A stretch of 13,960 bases of DNA from VGCC01 sp044375955 (GTDB taxonomy: Bacteria > Actinomycetota > Actinomycetes > S36-B12), in NCBI GenBank assembly GCA_044375955.1, contig JBILLS010000043.1, forward strand, positions 1 to 13,960, read 5' to 3'. Numbering within the stretch: position 1 is the stretch's first letter; the number at the start of each line of letters is the position of its first letter. Under the pieces are notes generated by a model that saw only the letters and a program-made list of their open reading frames with translations, was not told the origin of the DNA and made no database searches. A program made the position numbers and the translations under genes. Positions 6,202 through 13,809 of the stretch are shown piece by piece.

Positions 6202-8502
6202 ATGATCGAGTTGAGCGGTAGCAACGTGACCACAGTTGTCATCGTTGCCGTCATCGCCCTCGCGGCACTCATCGTCGCTGCCATCCTCGTCCGCGAAGTT
6301 CTCGCGGCCAGCGAGGGAACGGCGAAGATGAAGGAGATCGCCGCGGCCGTCCAAGAAGGTGCCTCGGCATACCTCAACCGTCAATTCAAGACCCTGGCGA
6401 TCTTCGCGGTCATCGTCTTCTTCGTCCTGTTCCTGCTCCCCGCGGAGACCAACTCCGAGCGCATCGGTCGCAGCATCTTCTTCCTAGTAGGCGCCGTGTT
6501 CTCCGGCATCACCGGCTACATGGGCATGTGGTTGGCGGTACGCGGCAATGTGCGCGTCGCCGCGGCCGCGAATGAGCAGGGTGAGAAGCCGGCCATGAAG
6601 TTGGCCTTCCGGACAGGCGGCGTCGCCGGCATGTTCACCGTCGGTCTCGGCTTGTTCGGTGCAGCTCTCGTCGTCCTCGTCTACCAGGGCGAGGCGCCCA
6701 AGGTCCTCGAAGGCTTCGGCTTCGGTGCCGCACTGCTTGCCATGTTCATGCGTGTTGGCGGCGGCATCTTCACCAAGGCGGCCGACGTCGGCGCAGACCT
6801 CGTCGGCAAGGTCGAGCAGGGTATTCCTGAGGACGACCCCCGCAACGCCGCGACCATCGCGGACAACGTCGGTGACAACGTCGGTGACTGCGCCGGTATG
6901 GCGGCCGACCTCTTCGAGTCCTACGCCGTGACGCTCGTGGCCGCCCTCATCCTCGGCAAGGCCGCGTTCGGCGAACTCGGTCTCGTCATCCCGCTGGTCA
7001 TCCCGGCCATCGGCGTGATCACCGCGGTCATCGGCATCTTCGCGGTTTCCCCGCGCAGCTCGGACCGGTCGGGCATGAGCTCCATCAATCGTGGTTTCTT
7101 CATCTCGGCGGTGATCTCTGCCCTCCTCGTCGTGGGTGCGGTGTTCTACTTCGTGCCCTCCACCTGGGAAGAGATCAAGTCCCTCGGCGGATTGGACGAG
7201 ATCCTCGGCGCCACCACGGTGAACCCGCAGTGGTTCGTCATCATCGCCGTGGTCATCGGCATCGTTCTTGCCGCCCTGATCCAGCAGCTCACCGCGTACT
7301 TCACCGAGACCAACCGCCGCCCGGTCGACGACGTCGCCAAGACCTCGCTCACCGGTCCGGCAACCGTCATCCTCTCCGGCATCTCTCTGGGCCTGGAGTC
7401 CGCGGTCTACTCCGCCCTCCTCATCGGCGGAGCGGTCTACGCGGCGTTCCTGCTCGGTGGCGGTGCGATCCTGCTCTCACTGTTCGCGATCGCACTGGCC
7501 GGCACGGGTCTGCTGACCACGGTCGGCGTCATCGTGTCCATGGATACCTTCGGCCCGGTCTCCGATAACGCCCAGGGCATCGCGGAGATGTCGGGCGATG
7601 TCCACGGTGAGGGTGCGGCAGTGCTCACCCGCCTCGATGCGGTCGGCAACTCGACTAAGGCGATCACCAAGGGAATCGCGATTGCCACCGCGGTGCTCGC
7701 TGCGACGGCGCTCTTCGGCGCCTACCGGGACGCGATCGTCGGGGCATTCGCCGATCTCGGCGTCAATAGTGAACTCGACACCATCGCGGATCCCTTCCAG
7801 TACGAGGGCATCCTGAACGTGGCCAATCCGGCGAACCTCGTCGGGCTGATCATCGGTGCGGCGGTGGTGTTCCTCTTCTCCGGCCTCGCCATCAACGCGG
7901 TATCGCGGGCGGCGGGTGCGGTGATCTTCGAGGTGCGACGCCAGTTCCGGGAGCACCCGGGGATCATGGCCGGCACGGAGAAGCCCGAATACGGCAAGGT
8001 CGTCGACATCGTCACCCGTGACTCGCTGCGTGAACTCATCACCCCGGGCATCCTCGCGGTGTTCACGCCGATTGCGGTGGGCTTCGGTCTCGGGGTCGGA
8101 GCGCTTGGCTCCTACCTCGCTGGAACCATCGCTACCGGTGTGCTCATGGCCGTGTTCCTGTCGAACTCGGGTGGCGCGTGGGACAACGCGAAGAAGTACG
8201 TCGAGGACGGGCACTTCGGTGGCAAGAAGTCCGAGGCTCACTCGGCCACGGTCATCGGCGACACGGTCGGCGATCCCTTCAAGGACACCGCGGGCCCGGC
8301 TATCAACCCGTTGATCAAGGTGATGAACCTCGTGGCCCTGCTGATCGCACCGGCCGTCGTGGTCATGAGCGTCGGAGAAGGCGAGAACCCGGTGCTTCGC
8401 TGGGCCATCGCACTCGCCGCGACACTCATCGTCGTCGTCGCGGTGGTGATCTCCAAGCGCCGCCCGATCGCCGTGGGGGATCAAGACGCCGTCAAGGTGT
8501 AG
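6202..8502 (+). CDS. hppA: K+-independent H+-translocating membrane pyrophosphatase
   Basis: A 766-residue integral membrane pyrophosphatase, the usual bacterial length, with about 16 hydrophobic helices. It couples PPi hydrolysis to proton export across the cytoplasmic membrane. Substrate-site motifs are intact: DVGADLVGKVE (195-205), the acidic run from GIPEDDPRNAATIADNVGD (207-225) to NVGDCAGMAADLFE, and C-terminal GDTVGDPFKDTAG (686-698). GNSTKAITKG (482-491) has Lys486 and Thr489, the marker of the K+-independent class; K+-dependent enzymes have Ala and Gly there. The start is ATG 6202 behind AAGGAG (6192-6197). It is a single-gene unit with a -10 at 6142 and a strong terminator 14 nt after the stop. 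Proton rather than sodium transport follows from the K+-independent class. Confidence 0.97.
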   Translation: MIELSGSNVTTVVIVAVIALAALIVAAILVREVLAASEGTAKMKEIAAAVQEGASAYLNRQFKTLAIFAVIVFFVLFLLPAETNSERIGRSIFFLVGAVFSGITGYMGMWLAVRGNVRVAAAANEQGEKPAMKLAFRTGGVAGMFTVGLGLFGAALVVLVYQGEAPKVLEGFGFGAALLAMFMRVGGGIFTKAADVGADLVGKVEQGIPEDDPRNAATIADNVGDNVGDCAGMAADLFESYAVTLVAALILGKAAFGELGLVIPLVIPAIGVITAVIGIFAVSPRSSDRSGMSSINRGFFISAVISALLVVGAVFYFVPSTWEEIKSLGGLDEILGATTVNPQWFVIIAVVIGIVLAALIQQLTAYFTETNRRPVDDVAKTSLTGPATVILSGISLGLESAVYSALLIGGAVYAAFLLGGGAILLSLFAIALAGTGLLTTVGVIVSMDTFGPVSDNAQGIAEMSGDVHGEGAAVLTRLDAVGNSTKAITKGIAIATAVLAATALFGAYRDAIVGAFADLGVNSELDTIADPFQYEGILNVANPANLVGLIIGAAVVFLFSGLAINAVSRAAGAVIFEVRRQFREHPGIMAGTEKPEYGKVVDIVTRDSLRELITPGILAVFTPIAVGFGLGVGALGSYLAGTIATGVLMAVFLSNSGGAWDNAKKYVEDGHFGGKKSEAHSATVIGDTVGDPFKDTAGPAINPLIKVMNLVALLIAPAVVVMSVGEGENPVLRWAIALAATLIVVVAVVISKRRPIAVGDQDAVKV

Positions 8503-8515
8503 GACTGTCAGGGAC

Positions 8516-8550
8516 GGGGCGGACTGGCTAGCCGGTCCGCCCCTTTCCTT
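8516..8550 (+). terminator. Intrinsic terminator of hppA
   Basis: A 12-bp GC-rich stem (8516-8527 with 8532-8543, one G-T wobble) closes a CTAG loop and is followed by TTTCCTT. It begins 14 nt after the hppA stop. The T-rich tail touches the stop codon of vapC on the other strand; on the minus strand there is no T-tract, so it is probably one-directional. Confidence 0.85.
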
Positions 8551-8935
8551 ATGGCAGAACGTGCACGCCCACGGAAGCTGCGGCGCTGCCCAGTTTCCGG
8601 TCGAGGGTGAAGAGCGGTACATCATGCGCCAGGGCCAGGGCGACGTAACTCGCGTCGTAGATGGACAGCTGTGTCGCACGCGCTACTGCAAGGACACTTG
8701 TGTAATCGGGGTGAACGAATTCAAGGGGAAGTTCCGCAAGGAGCGCGCTCGCGTGATCGGCAGCACCCTCATCAAGTCGGCCTCGACGCTCTGCGTTTCG
8801 TATTGCGGAGAGGACCTCGTACGGCCACATCGTGGGCGCGAGAGCCCCTACGAGGTCGCTTCCCCGTAGATCCGCGGGAGCGTCCTCATCGCCGAGAGCG
8901 AGCGCGACCGCGCACGAGGCATCGAGAACCATCAT
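8549..8935 (-). CDS. vapC: PIN-domain ribonuclease toxin, VapC-like
   Basis: A 128-residue PIN-domain protein, probably the toxin of a VapBC pair. The acidic Mg2+-binding residues of the fold are all visible: Asp5 (MMVLDAS), Glu40 (WPYEVLSA), Asp94 (IYDASYVALA) and Asp112 (FTLDRKL). Homologous toxins cleave tRNA or rRNA; the target here cannot be told. ATG 8935 overlaps the antitoxin stop as ATGA (8935-8932). A second ATG directly follows (8932-8930) and is an equal candidate start. The stop lies immediately beyond the hppA terminator, so the pair is wedged between hppA and topA, opposite to both. No residue loss is seen, so it looks functional. Confidence 0.92.
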   Translation of the reverse strand: MMVLDASCAVALALGDEDAPADLRGSDLVGALAPTMWPYEVLSAIRNAERRGRLDEGAADHASALLAELPLEFVHPDYTSVLAVARATQLSIYDASYVALALAHDVPLFTLDRKLGSAAASVGVHVLP

Positions 8936-9177
8936 GGATAGCGCCGACCCTCCTCGATGAGTTCACGTACCGATTCGGGGCCGGCCTTGGCTTCCTTGCC
9001 GATTGCACGAAGTGCGTCGAGAACTGCCTGGGCGCGCTCGGTCTGGGTACGCACCCTGCGCAGGGAAGCGACCGGTTCACCGCGTTTCGTGATGACGACT
9101 TCCTCCCCCGTTTGCACGATTTCCAGCAACTCCGATAGCCGGGTCTTGGCTTCGAACACCCCTACGCTGATCGTCAT
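8932..9177 (-). CDS. vapB: Phd/YefM-family antitoxin, VapB-like
   Basis: An 81-residue antitoxin. The N-terminal Phd/YefM fold is clear: FEAKTRLSELLEIVQTGEEV (8-27) followed by VITKRGEPVASL. This part dimerises and binds DNA. The acidic, helical C-terminus (about 60-81, with EAKAGPESVRELIEEGR) is where such proteins wrap their toxin. It is first in the operon, overlapping vapC by ATGA. No ribosome binding site is found at normal spacing; the promoter at 9214-9185 predicts a transcript beginning at about 9178, one base before the ATG at 9177, so the message is probably leaderless. Direct repeats inside that promoter are likely autoregulatory sites. Confidence 0.9.
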   Translation of the reverse strand: MTISVGVFEAKTRLSELLEIVQTGEEVVITKRGEPVASLRRVRTQTERAQAVLDALRAIGKEAKAGPESVRELIEEGRRYP

Positions 9178-9184
9178 AGTCAGA

Positions 9185-9214
9185 AACCTAGTTAGATAGT
9201 TGGTTAGACGTCAA
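9185..9214 (-). promoter_or_regulatory. vapBC promoter with embedded TCTAAC repeats
   Basis: On the minus strand TTGACG (9214-9209) and TAGGTT (9190-9185) are 18 nt apart. The spacer begins and ends with the same hexamer TCTAAC (9208-9203 and 9196-9191), a 12-nt period that could place repressor on one face of the helix. Predicted transcription starts at about 9178, directly at the vapB ATG. Operator function is inferred. Confidence 0.6.
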
Positions 9215-9255
9215 CCCGGCCCTTGTCCGTATATCGGGCGCCTTATTTCTCCCTT

Positions 9256-9272
9256 CACCCCCTTCGGGGGTG
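9256..9272. repeat. Small GC hairpin upstream of topA
   Basis: CACCCCC and GGGGGTG form a 7-bp stem around TTC, followed by a weaker TGGTC/GACCA pair (9271-9284). Neither strand has a T-tract next to it, so it does not look like a terminator. It lies upstream of the candidate topA promoter, in the 195-nt gap between vapB and topA. Confidence 0.4.
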
Positions 9273-9307
9273 GTCACGGGACCACGCGCCGAGGACCCGC
9301 CGTCGGT

Positions 9308-9332
9308 TTGACAGGGGCGGGTGGCCTACCGT
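9308..9332 (+). promoter_or_regulatory. Candidate topA promoter elements
   Basis: TTGACA (9308-9313) is a perfect -35, but the only TANNNT sequence nearby, TACCGT (9327-9332), is just 13 nt away. The alternatives are TCAGAC at 18 nt or pairing TACCGT with the poorer TCGGTT (9303-9308). A topA promoter is expected here, but its exact layout is uncertain. Confidence 0.35.
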
Positions 9333-9372
9333 CAGACTCCGCCGCGTCATCCATCCGTAGAGGGGAAACCGA

Positions 9373-12003
9373 GTGTCGGGCACATTGGTGATCGTCGAGT
9401 CACCGGCGAAGGCCAAGAAGATCGCGGGCTACCTGGGTACCGGATACACGGTCCTCGCCTCGGTGGGGCACGTGCGGGACCTGGCAGCCCGGGCATCCGA
9501 CCTGCCCGCCGAGGATCGCAAGAAGCCCTGGGCCAAACTCGCCGTGAATGTCGACGACGCCTACCAGCCCCACTACGTCGTCCACGAGTCGAAGAAGCAA
9601 ACGATCAAGGAGCTCAAGGCCGCACTGAAGGACGCCGACGCGCTCCTGCTGGCAACAGACGAGGACCGTGAGGGGGAGGCGATCTCCTGGCACCTCCTCG
9701 AGGTGCTCAAGCCCAAGGTTCCGGTCAAGCGCATGGTGTTCAACGAGATCACCCCCGATGCGATTCGTGACGCCGTGTCCAATCCACGTGAATTGGACAT
9801 GCGTCTGGTCGAAGCGCAGGAGACCCGACGCGTGGTCGACCGGCTCTACGGCTACCCGGTGTCCGAGGTGCTCTGGAAGAAGATCGGGCGCGAGGCGAAG
9901 TCAGCCGGACGTGTGCAGTCGGTTGCGGTCCGACTCGTGGTCGATAAGGAACGCGAGCGCATCGCCTTCACCGCGTCGGGCTATTGGGATATCGAAGGTG
10001 ATTTCCTGCCCGGCCCCTTCGCCGCGACGCTGACCGCCGTCGACGGTACGGCTATCGCGAGTGGATCAGACTTCGATTCCGATGGCTCGCTCAAGCGCAC
10101 CGATGTGCTGCGTCTCGATGAGACCGCCGCGCGTTCCCTGGTGGACGGTCTCACCTCGAAGTCCTTCACGGTGCGCTCCGTGGTGCAGCGTCCTGGGCAG
10201 CGCAAACCCAAGGCTCCCTTCATGACGTCGACCTTGCAGCAGGAGGCATCGGGCCGTCTTCGCTGGGGGGCGCAACGCACGATGCGAGTAGCGCAAAGCC
10301 TCTACGAAAACGGCTACATCACCTATATGCGCACCGACTCGGTCCAGCTGTCCTCCCAGGCTCTCGACGCTGCCCGGAACCAGATCCGCGAGCTCTACGG
10401 GTCTGACTATCTCGAGTCCAGCCCGCGGGTGTGGCCCAACAAGTCCAAGAATGCCCAGGAGGCGCATGAGGCCATCCGCCCCGCGGGTGACCACTTCAAG
10501 ACGCCGGGGGAGTTGGTGGGAGAGCTCGTGGGCGATGAGTTCGCGCTCTACGACCTCATCTGGCGTCGCACTCTCGCGTCGCAGATGACCAATGCCAAGG
10601 TCGCCACCACCACGGTCAAGTTGGGTGCTTCAGCGAGTGACGGACGCGATGCGGAATTCACTGCCACCGGAACCGTCATCACCTTTCCAGGCTTCCTCGC
10701 TGCGCTCAAGGACATCACCGAAGACGATTCCGATGAACGCGAACTCCCCGGCCTCGTCGAAGGGCAGACGGTTACGGCGCAGGAGCTGCGTCCCGTAGGT
10801 CACACCACCAAGCCACCCGCGCGTTACACCGAGGCCTCGCTCGTCGCGAAACTCGAGGAACTGGGGATCGGACGGCCCTCGACCTACGCGTCGATCATGT
10901 CCACGATCCTCGACCGCGGATACGTGTGGAAGAAGGGCTCGGCCCTAGTACCGAGCTTCACCGCTTTCGCCGTGATCCGCCTGCTCGAGGAGCACTTCGC
11001 CGAGCTTGTGGACTACCAGTTCACCGCCAACATGGAGGACATCCTCGACTTGATCGCGGCGGGGGAGATCGATCGCCTCCCGCAGTTGGACGCCTTCTGG
11101 AACGGCGGTCATTCACTGAATGCGGACTTCCGCGGGATCAAGCACCTCACCGAGGACTTGGGTGCGATCGATGCCCGCGGAATTGCGACCATGGCGATTC
11201 CCGGAACCGATGCCGTGCTGCGCGTGGGTCGTTATGGCGCCTACGTGGAGCGGGGTGAGGAGCGTGCGAACATCCCCGTCGGGACGGCGCCTGATGAACT
11301 CACCGCTTCCTTGGCCGAGGAGTTGCTCCTCGAACCCAGTGGCGATCGGGAACTCGGAACCGACCCCGACACTGGTCTGACGATCGTCTCGAAGTCCGGT
11401 CGATACGGGCCCTACGTCAGTGAAGTACTTCCCGAGAGTGCGCCGAAGAGCGCGAAACCGCGTACCGCGTCCCTCTTCGCGTCGATGAAGCCGAGCACCG
11501 TGACACTCGAGGAGGCTTTGCGCCTGCTGTCCCTGCCTCGTGTCATCGGCGTCGATCCGGCCGACGGTGAGGAGATCACCGTGCAGAACGGTCGCTACGG
11601 CCCTTACATCTCGAAGGGCAAGGAGTCGCGCTCGCTCGAGACCGAGGAGCAGATCTTCGAGATCACCCTCGAGCAGGCCCTCGGCCTCCTTGCGCAACCC
11701 AAGCAACGCCGGGGGCGTGGTCAGGCGGCGGCGCCCTTGCGCGAGGTCGGTGTCGACCCATCCACGGGCAAGACGATCGTGGTTCGCGAGGGCCGATTCG
11801 GCGCCTATGTCACGGACGGCGAGATCAACGCCTCACTGCGCGTCGTCGACGACCCGATGACGGTGAGCGTCGAGCGGGCCAGCGACCTCATCGCCGAGCG
11901 CCGCGCGAAGGGACCCGCACCGCGAAAGCCCACCAAGCGGGCACCGCGCAAGGCGACGAAGGCTCCCAAGAAGAAGTCCATCCCGGTTCCCGCGAATCGC
12001 TGA
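9373..12003 (+). CDS. topA: DNA topoisomerase I (type IA), cysteine-free actinobacterial form
   Basis: An 876-residue type IA topoisomerase that relaxes negative supercoils. The TOPRIM domain shows Glu9 in VIVESPAKAKKI and the DxDxE triad Asp96, Asp98, Glu100 in TDEDREGEAISW. The catalytic tyrosine is Tyr318 in ITYMRTDS. The C-terminal part has at least four GRYG/GRFG repeat cores (GRYGAYVERG, GRYGPYVSE, GRYGPYISKG, GRFGAYVTDG) and then a Lys/Arg-rich tail (about 846-876). E. coli-type zinc fingers are absent and I find no cysteine; mycobacterial TopA also lacks zinc fingers. The repeats and basic tail are thought to bind DNA and give processivity. The start is GTG 9373 behind AGGGGAAA; homologues begin at this point. 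tmk follows after 1 nt. Confidence 0.97.
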   Translation: MSGTLVIVESPAKAKKIAGYLGTGYTVLASVGHVRDLAARASDLPAEDRKKPWAKLAVNVDDAYQPHYVVHESKKQTIKELKAALKDADALLLATDEDREGEAISWHLLEVLKPKVPVKRMVFNEITPDAIRDAVSNPRELDMRLVEAQETRRVVDRLYGYPVSEVLWKKIGREAKSAGRVQSVAVRLVVDKERERIAFTASGYWDIEGDFLPGPFAATLTAVDGTAIASGSDFDSDGSLKRTDVLRLDETAARSLVDGLTSKSFTVRSVVQRPGQRKPKAPFMTSTLQQEASGRLRWGAQRTMRVAQSLYENGYITYMRTDSVQLSSQALDAARNQIRELYGSDYLESSPRVWPNKSKNAQEAHEAIRPAGDHFKTPGELVGELVGDEFALYDLIWRRTLASQMTNAKVATTTVKLGASASDGRDAEFTATGTVITFPGFLAALKDITEDDSDERELPGLVEGQTVTAQELRPVGHTTKPPARYTEASLVAKLEELGIGRPSTYASIMSTILDRGYVWKKGSALVPSFTAFAVIRLLEEHFAELVDYQFTANMEDILDLIAAGEIDRLPQLDAFWNGGHSLNADFRGIKHLTEDLGAIDARGIATMAIPGTDAVLRVGRYGAYVERGEERANIPVGTAPDELTASLAEELLLEPSGDRELGTDPDTGLTIVSKSGRYGPYVSEVLPESAPKSAKPRTASLFASMKPSTVTLEEALRLLSLPRVIGVDPADGEEITVQNGRYGPYISKGKESRSLETEEQIFEITLEQALGLLAQPKQRRGRGQAAAPLREVGVDPSTGKTIVVREGRFGAYVTDGEINASLRVVDDPMTVSVERASDLIAERRAKGPAPRKPTKRAPRKATKAPKKKSIPVPANR

Positions 12004-12004
12004 C

Positions 12005-12616
12005 ATGTTCATCGCGTTCGAGGGTGGCGAGGGTGCTGGAAAATCCACCCAGGAAGCTCTCCTCGCAGATCACCTCACAGCACGCGGCTACGAGGTGGTG
12101 CGCACCCGTGAGCCCGGTGGAACTCCCGCGGGTGAGGCGATCCGCTCGGTAGTCCTGAGCCCTGAGTACGAGGGGCTTGATGATCGCGCGGAGGCTCTGT
12201 TGTTCGCGGCGTCCCGCGGCGAACATGTTGCCCGCGTCATCCGCCCCTCACTCGCGCGTGGAGCGATCGTGGTGTGCGACAGGTACATCGATTCCTCGGT
12301 GGCGTACCAGGGCGCTGGCCGGAACCTCGGGATCGATGCCGTTCGAGAGTTGAGTCTGTGGGCGACCAATGCACTCGTTCCTGATCTCACCATCGTGCTC
12401 GACATCGATCCAGAGATCGGGCTGGCCCGGCTGAATTCCCGGGACCGTCTCGAAGGGCAGCCCCTCGAATACCACCGCCGTGTGCGCCGAGCATTCCTGG
12501 ACCTCGCGGCGGCGGAGCCAGATAGGTACGTCGTCATCGACGCAACCCAGGATCCGGAGGTCATGGCCGCGCAGGTACGCGCCGCTGTCGACGCTCGGTT
12601 GGATGCGCGCGGATGA
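12005..12616 (+). CDS. tmk: Thymidylate kinase (dTMP kinase)
   Basis: A 203-residue dTMP kinase that makes dTDP for DNA synthesis in the cytoplasm. The P-loop FEGGEGAGKST lies at residues 5-15, REPGGTPAGE follows as the dTMP-binding segment, and CDRYIDSSVAYQGAGR is the DRY/S-x-AYQG block characteristic of the family. The lid region contains RLNSRDRLEG. Length is normal. ATG 12005 follows the topA stop by one base with no clear ribosome binding site, so translation is probably coupled. The stop overlaps the holB start as ATGA (12613-12616). Its place between topA and holB groups three DNA-replication functions in one probable transcript. Confidence 0.96.
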   Translation: MFIAFEGGEGAGKSTQEALLADHLTARGYEVVRTREPGGTPAGEAIRSVVLSPEYEGLDDRAEALLFAASRGEHVARVIRPSLARGAIVVCDRYIDSSVAYQGAGRNLGIDAVRELSLWATNALVPDLTIVLDIDPEIGLARLNSRDRLEGQPLEYHRRVRRAFLDLAAAEPDRYVVIDATQDPEVMAAQVRAAVDARLDARG

Positions 12617-13809
12617 GCGGGTCCCTCTGGTCGAACCTCGTCGGCCAGGACAGTGTCATCGCCAATCTCCAGGCAGCGGTCCACGATGCGCGCAAACTCG
12701 AACGTGGTGAGTCGGGCCCGGCGATGACGCACGCGTGGCTCATCACGGGTCCACCAGGATCGGGGCGCTCCAGTGCCGCGACGAAGTTCGCCGCTGCACT
12801 GGCCTGTCCGGAGGATGGGTGCGGCGAATGCAATGTCTGCCGCCTCGCCCCGGTGGGTGGCCACCCCGACGTCGAGGTGGTCGTTCCGGAGGGGTCGATC
12901 ATCCCGGTGGAACTGACACGTGAGTTGGTCGAGCAGGGTGCCCGACTCCCCACGGAGGCCCCGTGGCGGATCATCGTGATCGAGGATGCCGACAGGCTCA
13001 ATGACTTCTCGGGTAATGCACTCCTGAAGGCTCTCGAGGAACCGACTCCCCAGACGGTCTGGGTGCTGTGCGCCCCGAGCATCGCCGACGTCCTACCCAC
13101 CATCGCCTCGCGTACGCGGCATGTTTCCCTGCGCACCCCGAGCACCGCGAATGTCGCCCAGCTCCTGGTCGATTCCTACGGGGTGGATCCTTCGCTTGCT
13201 TCCCTTGCGGCCCGAGCATCCCAGGGCCATATCGGTCGTGCCCGGGCGCTGGCCACCGATGATGACGCGCGCATTCGGCGTCAGCGTGATCTCCGCGTGC
13301 CGTTCCAACTCCGCGACCTGGCATCCTGTGTCGCGATGGCCGGCGACATTGCCGAGGCGTCCAAGGACGCGGCCAACTCACACGCTGATGGACTCGACGC
13401 TGCGGAGATCGACCTGCTGAAGCGTCGCTACTACGCCGAGGGAGTCACGAAACTCGAGAAGTCACTCCGACGGTCCTACGAGGCAGAACTACGGGACCTT
13501 GAGAAGGAGCAGAAGCGCCGACGCACCCGGATGATCAAGGATGAGGTCGACCGTTCCCTGATCGACCTGCAGAGCCTGTTCCGTGATGTGCTGATCCTGC
13601 AGTTGGGCGCGGAGATCGAGTTGATCAACGAGGAACTGCGTCCTGGTGTGCAACAGCTCGCGGGGATGGGAACCACCGCCGATACGGTGCGACGACTCGG
13701 CGCTTTGGAGCATGCTCGACGCGCCGTCACGTCGGGAGTCACGGTCGAATCGGTCCTGGAATCGCTGATGGTGGAGTTGAAGGACCCCTGGGTGCGCGTG
13801 GGCGCCTGA
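12613..13809 (+). CDS. holB: DNA polymerase III subunit delta prime
   Basis: A 398-residue clamp-loader delta-prime subunit, AAA+ family. The N-terminus SLWSNLVGQ is typical. The Walker A position reads GPPGSGRSS, with Arg replacing the catalytic Lys, as expected for the subunit that does not hydrolyse ATP. The zinc-module cysteines are present in CPEDGCGECNVC. IIVIEDADRLN is Walker B-like and NALLKALEEP is the conserved sensor-side helix. The arginine-finger motif, usually SRC, reads SRT in IASRTRHVSLRTP; the arginine is kept but Cys is changed to Thr. The C-terminal third is charged and helical (roughly 265-320), longer than in E. coli, as usual in actinobacteria. ATG 12613 overlaps the tmk stop. 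Confidence 0.94.
   Translation: MSGSLWSNLVGQDSVIANLQAAVHDARKLERGESGPAMTHAWLITGPPGSGRSSAATKFAAALACPEDGCGECNVCRLAPVGGHPDVEVVVPEGSIIPVELTRELVEQGARLPTEAPWRIIVIEDADRLNDFSGNALLKALEEPTPQTVWVLCAPSIADVLPTIASRTRHVSLRTPSTANVAQLLVDSYGVDPSLASLAARASQGHIGRARALATDDDARIRRQRDLRVPFQLRDLASCVAMAGDIAEASKDAANSHADGLDAAEIDLLKRRYYAEGVTKLEKSLRRSYEAELRDLEKEQKRRRTRMIKDEVDRSLIDLQSLFRDVLILQLGAEIELINEELRPGVQQLAGMGTTADTVRRLGALEHARRAVTSGVTVESVLESLMVELKDPWVRVGA

Noticed and set aside
5556..6377. 273-codon minus-strand open frame across the helicase start and the 5' end of hppA
   Set aside because: It overlaps the helicase in another frame and hppA in antisense, with low-complexity Ala/Thr/Arg sequence and no family features.
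7477..8679. 400-codon open frame on the minus strand
   Set aside because: It lies almost wholly antisense to hppA, and its Arg/His/Asp-rich translation is the usual shadow of a high-GC gene; it also runs through the hppA terminator and into vapC.
9251..9290. Terminator or riboswitch upstream of topA
   Set aside because: The 7-bp hairpin has no T-tract on either strand and lies upstream of the likely promoter, so it would not be in the topA leader; no known riboswitch core is visible.
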